From NCBI GenBank assembly GCA_900766825.1, contig CAAFWU010000023.1, positions 1 through 31,562 of the forward strand: a stretch of 31,562 nucleotides of DNA, read 5' to 3'. How positions within the stretch are numbered: position 1 is the first letter of the stretch; each line of letters starts with the position of its first letter. The stretch comes from Bacteroidales bacterium (GTDB lineage Bacteria > Bacteroidota > Bacteroidia > Bacteroidales > Marinilabiliaceae). The notes under the pieces are model-generated. The model was not told the DNA's origin. It worked only from the letters and a program-made list of their open reading frames with translations, and did no database searches. Positions 7,926 to 14,997 of this stretch are shown here, piece after piece. The translations under genes and the position numbers were made by a program.

Positions 7926-9170
7926 TCAGATAGCTTTAAACACAACGGTACAGTTGTGACCACCGAAGCCAAAGGTATTGGACATGGCGGCACGAACCGT
8001 CCTGTGTTGGGCAGCGTTGAACGTCAGATTGAGTTTGGAATCGATCGCAGGATCATCAGTGAAGTGATTGATAGTAGGAGGAACGATACCTTGCTCAATG
8101 GTCTTGACACAGACAATAGACTCGAGGGCACCAGTGGCGCCGAGGAGGTGACCGGTCATAGACTTAGTAGAGCTGATATTCAACTTATAAGCGTCGTCGG
8201 CAAATACCTTACCAATGGCAATGAGTTCGCCAACATCGCCGAGAGGAGTAGAGGTACCATGGACATTGATGTAGTCAATGTCGGCAGGCGAGAGTTGTGC
8301 ATCGCGGAGAGCTGCAGCCATGACACGAGCAGCGCCTTCGCCCTGAGGGTGAGGAGCCGTAATGTGATAGGCATCGGCCGAGTGCGCAGCACCAACCATT
8401 TCGCAGTAGATATGAGCGCCACGTTTAACGGCATGCTCATACTCTTCGAGAATGAGAGCAGCACCGCCTTCACCAATAACGAAGCCGTCGCGGTCCTTGT
8501 CGAAAGGACGAGAAGCCGTTGCGGGATCGTCATTGCGAGTGGAGAGAGCCTTCATTGAAGAGAAGCCACCCACACCGCCTTCGGTCACAGGAGCCTCGGA
8601 ACCGCCACTGACTATAGCCGTTGCTTTACCCAAACGAATGAGGTCGAAAGCAGTGGCCAAAGCCGTTGTGGAAGAGGCACAAGCCGACACAGTGCCAAAG
8701 TTGGGACCCCCCAAACCGTTGCGGATTGAGATGTAGCCAGGGGCGATGTCGGCTATGATCTTAGGTATGAAGAAAGGGCTGAAGCGAGGGACATCGGGCG
8801 AGCTAACATAGGAGCGCGCCTCATCGAAAAGAGTCTGGAGACCGCCGATGCCAGCGCCCCAGATACAACCAATCTGTGTCCTGTCTTCATTCTCGAGGTC
8901 AAGTGCAGAATCCTTGATAGCCTCATCGGCAGCCACGCAAGCGTACTGCGCAAAGAGGTCCATCTTGCGAGCTTCTTTGCCGACGGACGTAAGCCCGTCG
9001 AAGTTTTTGACTTCGCAGGCGAACCTGACTTTGAATTTAGAGGCGTCGAAGTGAGTTATGGGTACAGCACCACTAACGCCTGCGACAAGGCCCTGCCATG
9101 TGTCGGCAAGATTATTGCCCAGTGGCGAGACGGCACCAAGGCCCGTCACTACTACTCTTTTCAGCTCCAT
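7926..9170 (-). CDS. fabF: 3-oxoacyl-ACP synthase II (KAS II)
   Basis: Condenses malonyl-ACP with acyl-ACP during fatty-acid elongation in the cytosol. It is 414 aa, the usual FabF length. The Cys-His-His active site is visible: C164 in 'VSACASSTTA', H304 in 'NVHGTSTPLGD' and H341 in 'KSMTGHLLGATGALE'. The C-terminal 'NTFGFGGHNCTVVFK' is also canonical. The start is the ATG at 9170. It lies 27 bp downstream of acpP and just before rnc, the widespread acpP-fabF-rnc operon. Confidence 0.97.
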   Translation of the reverse strand: MELKRVVVTGLGAVSPLGNNLADTWQGLVAGVSGAVPITHFDASKFKVRFACEVKNFDGLTSVGKEARKMDLFAQYACVAADEAIKDSALDLENEDRTQIGCIWGAGIGGLQTLFDEARSYVSSPDVPRFSPFFIPKIIADIAPGYISIRNGLGGPNFGTVSACASSTTALATAFDLIRLGKATAIVSGGSEAPVTEGGVGGFSSMKALSTRNDDPATASRPFDKDRDGFVIGEGGAALILEEYEHAVKRGAHIYCEMVGAAHSADAYHITAPHPQGEGAARVMAAALRDAQLSPADIDYINVHGTSTPLGDVGELIAIGKVFADDAYKLNISSTKSMTGHLLGATGALESIVCVKTIEQGIVPPTINHFTDDPAIDSKLNLTFNAAQHRTVRAAMSNTFGFGGHNCTVVFKAI

Positions 9171-9197
9171 AAATTCTGTTTGAAGTCAAAGAAAGGA

Positions 9198-9434
9198 TTA
9201 CTTCTGGTTAGCCTCGATGTACTCGATAGCGCCACCGACAGTCTTGATCTGCTCCGAAGCCTCATCGGGGATGGTGATGCCGAACTGCTTCTCGAACTCC
9301 ATGATGAGCTCTACAGTGTCGAGCGAATCAGCGCCCAAATCGTCGGTGAAGCTTGCGTTCTCAGTAACCTCGTTAGCGTCAACACCGAGTTTCTCAACGA
9401 TGATTTCCTTAACCTTGTTTGCAACCTCTGACAT
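9198..9434 (-). CDS. acpP: Acyl carrier protein
   Basis: A 78-aa acidic carrier of growing acyl chains in fatty-acid synthesis. The 4'-phosphopantetheine site is S37 in 'LGADSLDTVELIMEFE'. The four-helix ACP pattern is intact, and the C-terminus 'TVGGAIEYIEANQK' is typical. It is the first gene of the acpP-fabF-rnc operon; the fabF ATG follows 27 bp later. Confidence 0.97.
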   Translation of the reverse strand: MSEVANKVKEIIVEKLGVDANEVTENASFTDDLGADSLDTVELIMEFEKQFGITIPDEASEQIKTVGGAIEYIEANQK

Positions 9435-9959
9435 AGTCTTAGTTAGATTTAATTAATAATGTTCAGTTTAGGATTTTGCTCTTGAAAGATAGTGGTCATG
9501 TGCTTCATCCCACAACTTTTTGAGGAATAGAGCCTCTGAATGTGCCAACACAAGAGCAGAAGTTCGTGACCATAGCACAATGCATAAAGTCGTGAACAAC
9601 GTTGCAAAGAAAATAAATAGGGGGCGATTTATCAAACATTGAAGCAAAAAAAAGGCAAAAAGAGTGGGTAAAAATACTTACACCAACTTTTAACCTATTG
9701 ACATATGGGAATTTAGAACCAATTGCTAAAATATTACAAAAATGAGGTTTCTGAGGCAATAGAAGTGCAAAAATGGGGCAAAATGAGGGAAAGTGAGTTA
9801 GTTAGTGGGGGCTATGGGAATGAAATGAAGGAGGATGTGGAGAGGGGTAAAGAGGTGGAGAGAGAAGAGAAATGTAAGGATAAAATGGGGAGGATGTGAT
9901 GGTTATGTAGCACAAAAAGAATAACTTTACTAAACAGAAACAAAAGAGAATAAGAAACG
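9435..9959. other. Gene-free spacer acpP / MFS transporter
   Basis: A divergent spacer of 525 bp. The half near acpP is AT-rich and carries the possible promoter at 9605-9636. The half near the transporter (about 9779-9910) is almost devoid of C on the plus strand (one C in roughly 130 bases) and strongly purine-rich. The minus-strand frame 9505-9759 has no family resemblance and is rejected. Confidence 0.55.
9605..9636 (-). promoter_or_regulatory. Possible Bacteroidota-type promoter for acpP operon
   Basis: On the minus strand, TTTG (complement of 9633-9636) is followed after 20 bp by TTTCTTTG (complement of 9605-9612). The latter matches the -7 consensus TAnnTTTG at all but one base. It is about 170 bp upstream of acpP. 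This is a weak, pattern-only call. Confidence 0.25.
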
Positions 9960-11225
9960 ATGACAATACAATTAAGGCTCATTCTGCTGTTTTTCTTGCA
10001 GTTTGCCGTATGGGGTTCGTACCTAACCTCGATGGGTAACTACTTGGCTCAGGTGGGATTGGGCAGCAACATAGGTTGGTTCTACACGGTTCAGGGCATA
10101 GTGTCGCTGTTTATGCCAACGCTAATGGGCATTGTGGCGGACCGCAAGATAGAGGCTCAGCGATTGCTGGGCATGCTACACATGGCTGCAGGAGCTCTGA
10201 TGCTGGTGGTTTGGTGGATAGGCCAGAGCCAAGGTGCCAACGTTACGTTCAATGCCATCTTTTGGCCCTATGCGGTGTCGGTGGCTTTTTATATGCCCAC
10301 GCTTGGTCTCTCTAACTCGGTGGCCTACACAGCCATGCAGAGGGAGCAGATTGACGTGGTGGGTCAGTTTCCGCGCATCCGCATCTTTGGCACTGTGGGT
10401 TTCTTGGTTACTATGTGGATGGTGGATCTACTTAAGTATCAGCAGACTGCCACACAATTTTTGGTATGCGGCATTTGTGGTTTGCTAATGGGCTGCTATG
10501 CGCTAACAATGCCTCATTGCCCAGTGAACAAGGATAATGGCGAGGGCCAGACTTGGGTACAGCGGATGGGTCTGGACGCCTTTAGTTTGCTGCGTACGCC
10601 CCGCATGCTGATCTTCTTTTTGTTCTCGATGATGCTGGGCGTCTCGCTTCAGATTACCAATGGCTACGCAGCGCCCTACATTTCGTCGTTTGGCAATGTG
10701 GAGGCCTTTGCAGGCTCCTATTTTGCGGAGCATGCAAACTTGCTCATATCGCTCTCGCAGGTGTCGGAGACTCTGTGTATTTTGCTTATTCCCTTCTTTA
10801 TGCGCAGGTATGGCATACGCACAGTTATGCTTATTGCCATGACGGCTTGGATGCTCCGCTTTGGGCTTTTGGGTTTGGGAGCACCTGTATGGCCAGGCAT
10901 CACTTGTTTAGTTTTGTCGATGATTGTCTACGGCGTAGCGTTCGACTTTTTCAACATCTCGGGCTCGATGTTTGTGGATAGCGAGGTGCCTGTGGAGCGC
11001 CGGTCGAGTGCGCAGGGTTTGTTTATGCTCATGACCAACGGATTGGGCGCAGCAATTGGCACTCTTGGAGCTCAAGCTATTGTGAATCATTTTGTTTACA
11101 ACGTGCAAGGTGCCGAGGCACAGCTGGAGGGATGGCGCACATCGTGGTTTATTTTTGCGGCCTATTCGGCTTTGGTTTTGGTTGCTTTTGCTGTTTTGTT
11201 TAGGGATAAAAAGGCTGTGAAATAG
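9960..11225 (+). CDS. MFS nucleoside transporter, NupG/XapB family
   Basis: A predicted nucleoside:proton symporter of the inner membrane, 421 aa with about twelve hydrophobic segments starting at residue 5. Family features are 'LQFAVWGSYLTSMGNYL' in TM1, 'FMPTLMGIVADRKIEAQRLLG' in the first cytoplasmic loop (MFS motif A-like), 'QFPRIRIFGTVGFLV' mid-protein, and 'DFFNISGSMFVDSEVPVERRSSAQGLFMLMTNGLGAAIG' across TM10-11, all characteristic of NupG-like transporters. It ends with a short basic tail. The gene stands alone and is followed by a strong terminator. The substrate is inferred from the family only. The upstream leader is purine-rich. Confidence 0.88.
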   Translation: MTIQLRLILLFFLQFAVWGSYLTSMGNYLAQVGLGSNIGWFYTVQGIVSLFMPTLMGIVADRKIEAQRLLGMLHMAAGALMLVVWWIGQSQGANVTFNAIFWPYAVSVAFYMPTLGLSNSVAYTAMQREQIDVVGQFPRIRIFGTVGFLVTMWMVDLLKYQQTATQFLVCGICGLLMGCYALTMPHCPVNKDNGEGQTWVQRMGLDAFSLLRTPRMLIFFLFSMMLGVSLQITNGYAAPYISSFGNVEAFAGSYFAEHANLLISLSQVSETLCILLIPFFMRRYGIRTVMLIAMTAWMLRFGLLGLGAPVWPGITCLVLSMIVYGVAFDFFNISGSMFVDSEVPVERRSSAQGLFMLMTNGLGAAIGTLGAQAIVNHFVYNVQGAEAQLEGWRTSWFIFAAYSALVLVAFAVLFRDKKAVK

Positions 11226-11248
11226 AAGAATGACATATATATAATATG

Positions 11249-11301
11249 ACAAAGGGAGGCTTCATCGGAGGTGATGAAGTCTCCCTTTGTTGTTTTTTTT
11301 T
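11249..11301 (+). terminator. Strong rho-independent terminator of MFS gene
   Basis: ACAAAGGGAGGCTTCATC (11249-11266) pairs, with one mismatch, with GATGAAGTCTCCCTTTGT (11273-11290), followed by a T-rich tail with nine consecutive T at 11293-11301. It lies 24 bp after the transporter stop. Confidence 0.92.
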
Positions 11302-11320
11302 GGGGGGGAAGGGGGAAATA

Positions 11321-13180
11321 TCAGAGGGCGAATTGACTGTCGAAGAGTTTTTTGTATCGACCGTTTTGTTGCATTAGCTGCTGATGATTTCCTTGCTCCA
11401 CAAGTCGGCCATGTTCCAGAACCAGAATTAGGTCGGCGTTGCGGATGGTGCTCAGTCGGTGGGCAATCATGAAACAGGTGCGACCAGCGGTGAGGTTGGA
11501 TATGGCTTTTTGGAGCAGGATCTCGGTATGGGTGTCCACATTGCTGGTGGCCTCGTCGAGAACGAGCATAGGTGCCTGACTATGAATGGCTCTGGCAATG
11601 GTGAGGAGCTGTTTCTGTCCGTGGCTGAGGGTTTCGGCTTGGCGACTGAGGAGGGTGCCGTAGTCGTCGGGCAGACGCATGATGAAGTCGTGGGCCATGG
11701 CCTGACGTGCGCTCTCCTGCACCTGACTGAGCTCGCTGCGTTTGGGTTCGCCGTAGGCAATGTTGCCCTGTACGGTGTCAGTGAAGAGGGTGGGTTCCTG
11801 CAACACTATGGCCATAGAGTCGCGGAGGAAAGTGAGGTCGTAGTCGCGGACTTCGCGCCCATCCACCAAAATCTGACCTCGGTTGACGTCATAGAATCGC
11901 TCGAGGAGGTTCATCATGGTTGTTTTGCCAGCCCCCGTGCCGCCCACAATGGCCACTACCTGACCGGGTTGGGCGGTGAAGGATATGTCCCTAAGAATCC
12001 AATGGGAGTCGGGGAGTTGGGGTTGGTCATTGGGCGTCTCCTTATAAGAGAACCAGACGTTGCGGAACTCCACGGAGCCAGCCACATCGGTCTCGGGCTT
12101 AAGGGCAGCAGCGGGCGAAGTTACCTTAGGCTGGCAGTCGAGCATCTCGAAGATTCGCTCGGCACCCGCAATGGCACTCTGAAGCTGATTGAGTTGGGTG
12201 GCAATCTGGTTTACTGGGCGGAGGAAGTGGCGAGTATAGAGCAAAAAAGATTGTATAATACCCACCGAAATTATGCCCTGAGTGGCCAGCAGACCGCCAA
12301 AGACGGCCACCAAAATATAGGTCATGTTGTCCAAAAAGCGGAGCAATGGCATAAGCATACCGCTATTGACCTGAGCCTTGATGCCCGTTTGCCTCACCTG
12401 CTCGTTGACCTGAGCAAACTTGGAGCGCCAGATGTGTTCGGCACCCAGCGAGCGTACGGTACGGAGTCCCTCGACGCTCTCCTCCACAATGGCGTTGAGA
12501 TGACCCGTGGCCACCTGCTGCTGACTGAAGTATGTTCTGGACCTACGGATGACGATGCGCGAGAGCAAGAGAACCAGCGGTATGCTGAGGCACACAAGCC
12601 CAGTGAGATGAACCGAAAGGCAGCCCATGACCACGACCATGCCCACCATGGAGACCACTGTTGTGAGCAGCTGAACAAGAGTCTGACCGAGGCCATCGCG
12701 AATGAGCTCAACGTCCGACACAAAGCGGCTAAGGAGTTCGCCACGCGAGTTAACATCGTAGTATGCCACATCGGCCCCGAGCAGATGGCGGTTCATGTCG
12801 GACCGCATGGTGGCCACCACACGTTGCGAGACCACCGTCATGCCATAGTCCGAGAACCAGTTGGCCAAGAGACCTGCCAGATAGACCAGCAAAAGAAGTG
12901 CTAAGTACCTAAACATGAGGACAAAGTCGACCTCGATGCCCGTTTGAAGAACGTTTTGAAGTCCCTCGGGCACATGGATGCAGTTATCGATGGTCTGACC
13001 AATGATGAGTGGGGCCGTGAGAGTTACGCCCACCGAGATGAAAGAGCAGAGCATGAGGCCGACCATCTGTTTCCAATAGCGGAGCCAATAGGGCAAGAGC
13101 CTACGCACCGTTTTCCAGGTGTTCTGAGCCTTTTGGGGAGATTGCCCCATGGGCTGACGAGGAATCATGGGGTTTCTCAT
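11321..13180 (-). CDS. ABC exporter half-transporter, catalytically complete Walker B subunit
   Basis: A type IV (MsbA-like) exporter subunit of 619 aa: six membrane helices in about residues 30-330 and a C-terminal ATPase domain. Motifs are Walker A 'GGTGAGKTT', Q-loop 'LQEPTLF', signature 'LSHGQKQ' (His replaces the second Gly), Walker B 'MLVLDEATSNVD' with the catalytic Glu, and the switch His in 'IAHRLST'. Its ATG overlaps the stop of the preceding ABC gene by the tetranucleotide ATGA. The motif differences between the two proteins are complementary and imply an obligate heterodimer with one degenerate ATP site, as in TM287/288 or LmrCD. The transported substrate is unknown. Confidence 0.92.
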   Translation of the reverse strand: MRNPMIPRQPMGQSPQKAQNTWKTVRRLLPYWLRYWKQMVGLMLCSFISVGVTLTAPLIIGQTIDNCIHVPEGLQNVLQTGIEVDFVLMFRYLALLLLVYLAGLLANWFSDYGMTVVSQRVVATMRSDMNRHLLGADVAYYDVNSRGELLSRFVSDVELIRDGLGQTLVQLLTTVVSMVGMVVVMGCLSVHLTGLVCLSIPLVLLLSRIVIRRSRTYFSQQQVATGHLNAIVEESVEGLRTVRSLGAEHIWRSKFAQVNEQVRQTGIKAQVNSGMLMPLLRFLDNMTYILVAVFGGLLATQGIISVGIIQSFLLYTRHFLRPVNQIATQLNQLQSAIAGAERIFEMLDCQPKVTSPAAALKPETDVAGSVEFRNVWFSYKETPNDQPQLPDSHWILRDISFTAQPGQVVAIVGGTGAGKTTMMNLLERFYDVNRGQILVDGREVRDYDLTFLRDSMAIVLQEPTLFTDTVQGNIAYGEPKRSELSQVQESARQAMAHDFIMRLPDDYGTLLSRQAETLSHGQKQLLTIARAIHSQAPMLVLDEATSNVDTHTEILLQKAISNLTAGRTCFMIAHRLSTIRNADLILVLEHGRLVEQGNHQQLMQQNGRYKKLFDSQFAL

Positions 13181-14997
13181 GGCAATGGGGCGTTAGGTGT
13201 TGCGGGGGAGCCGTTGGACAGAGTGCCATTGGCGTAACCTTCCTGAGTTTGAGCAATGTAGGTCTCTCGATACTCGGGGCATGAGTTCATGAGCTGAGCG
13301 TGAGTGCCTTGGGCCAGAACTTGCCCCTGATGGAGCATGAGGATATTGTTGGCATGCATGACGGATGTTATGCGCTGCGACACAATGACTTTTGTGCAAG
13401 GGATGAGCATAAGTTGCTCGCGGACGAAACGCTCCGTTATATTGTCGAGGGCACAGAGGCAATCGTCCAAAATAAGAACGTCGGGGTTCATGATGAGAGC
13501 GCGTGCAATACAGAGCCTCTGCCGCTGTCCGCCCGAGAGGTTGCGGCCCGCCTGTTCCACCACATGGTCGAGACCGAGGGGCTGACTGTTGATGAAGTCG
13601 TCGATGCCTGCGGCATGGGCAGCGCTCATAATCTCGCTGTCGGTTGCCGAGGGGCGCCCCATGGTCAGGTTGCTACGCAGGGTGCCCGAGAAGAGGAGTG
13701 GGGTTTGAAGAACCATGACGACATGGCGCTGGAGGTCGGCTCGGTCAATGTCCCTAATATCCACAGAGCCAATGGTTATGCTACCAGAGGCCACATCGTA
13801 GAACCGAGCCAATAGGCTGGCCAAGGTTGTTTTGCCAGAGCCTGTTTGACCCAGAATGGCCAGAGTTTCGCCCTGCCGAACGTGGCACGTTATGTTGCTG
13901 AGGGTCAGCTGGGGCTGAGCGGAAGTGTCGTGGGAAGGAGAGTTGGCGTTGGGGTTTGCGGTGGCACCATAGGCAAAGGAGACGTTGCTAATGGAGATAT
14001 CGCCGTTGGCAAAGGGGTGGCTAACGGACTGCTGCATAGCGTCTTGTTCCTCCTGACTGGGAGTTAGGAGCACCTCGTTGATGCGCTGAATGGAGGCTTG
14101 AGCCTGCGTTATGTTCATGATGACGTGCTGAGCCATCATTACGGCTATCTGAATCTGAGCCAGATAGTTGATGGCAGCCATGATGCCGCCCACATTCATG
14201 CCGCCCACCACCACCTCGCGCGCGCCAAAGTAGATGACCAGCACGGTGCCAGCGTTGAGGGCAAAGCTGACCACGGGCATCATGCAGGCCATGAATTTGC
14301 CCACACGAATGGAGTCGGCAGTTAGCTCATCGTTGGCCGAAGAGAACTTTTGGTCCTCGAGCCACTCATTGGTGTAGGCCTTGGTTACGCGCACGCCCGA
14401 GAGCATCTCTTGCACCACAGCGGTGAGCCTATCGCGCCTCTGCTGCAGAGCCATGAAGAGCGGAAAAGTTCGCCTCATGACCTTGAGAACAAAGAAGAAG
14501 CAGGCCACCATGAGAGATATGATGATGATGGAGACGTGAACGTTGATCATGAGTGCCATGACCACAGCCCCCACAAAGAGAAAGGGAGCGCGAAAAAGGA
14601 GGCGCATAGAAGCCTGCACAACCTGCTGAATGCGAGAGACATCGCTGCCGAGGCGAGTGATGAGGGATGCTGTCTCGAGCCTATCGACATCGGCAAAGGC
14701 GAGCGACGAGACGCGTTGATAGACATCGGCACGAAGTCTTTCGCTCATGCAGAAGGATACGCGCCCAGCGGCCACGATGCTTAGCAGACCGCCCACCACG
14801 CCCACGAGCATGATAATGAACATCTTGAGTCCCGTGGGACCAATCATGTCGGCGTGCCCACCCAGAATGCCCTCGTCCACGATGTGGGACATGAGGTCGG
14901 GTTGAGCCAATTCGGCCCACACCTCCAGCAGAACGAAGAGCGGAGCCAAACAGGCCAGAGCCCACTGGGGTCTCACATATTTCCAGATCAGATTCAT
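13177..14997 (-). CDS. ABC exporter half-transporter, degenerate-site subunit
   Basis: The partner exporter subunit, 606 aa, with an N-terminal six-helix domain and a C-terminal ATPase. Walker A 'GQTGSGKTT' and signature 'LSGGQRQ' are canonical. Walker B reads 'VLILDDCLCALD', with Asp in place of the catalytic Glu, and the H-loop reads 'VIVSQRITSV' with Gln for His. These are the hallmark changes of the non-hydrolytic site in heterodimeric exporters. The altered signature in the partner (LSHGQ) falls in that same composite site. The start ATG overlaps the upstream lipoprotein stop (ATGA at 14994-14997), and its own stop overlaps the next start, so all three genes are probably translated together. 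Confidence 0.92.
   Translation of the reverse strand: MNLIWKYVRPQWALACLAPLFVLLEVWAELAQPDLMSHIVDEGILGGHADMIGPTGLKMFIIMLVGVVGGLLSIVAAGRVSFCMSERLRADVYQRVSSLAFADVDRLETASLITRLGSDVSRIQQVVQASMRLLFRAPFLFVGAVVMALMINVHVSIIIISLMVACFFFVLKVMRRTFPLFMALQQRRDRLTAVVQEMLSGVRVTKAYTNEWLEDQKFSSANDELTADSIRVGKFMACMMPVVSFALNAGTVLVIYFGAREVVVGGMNVGGIMAAINYLAQIQIAVMMAQHVIMNITQAQASIQRINEVLLTPSQEEQDAMQQSVSHPFANGDISISNVSFAYGATANPNANSPSHDTSAQPQLTLSNITCHVRQGETLAILGQTGSGKTTLASLLARFYDVASGSITIGSVDIRDIDRADLQRHVVMVLQTPLLFSGTLRSNLTMGRPSATDSEIMSAAHAAGIDDFINSQPLGLDHVVEQAGRNLSGGQRQRLCIARALIMNPDVLILDDCLCALDNITERFVREQLMLIPCTKVIVSQRITSVMHANNILMLHQGQVLAQGTHAQLMNSCPEYRETYIAQTQEGYANGTLSNGSPATPNAPLP

Noticed and set aside
9505..9759. An 84-codon minus-strand frame between acpP and the MFS gene
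   Set aside because: No family resemblance, odd composition and overlap with the likely acpP promoter region.
11459..12904. A 481-codon plus-strand frame
   Set aside because: It is antisense to the ABC exporter gene with all its motifs. The translation is His/Glu-rich without recognisable domains.
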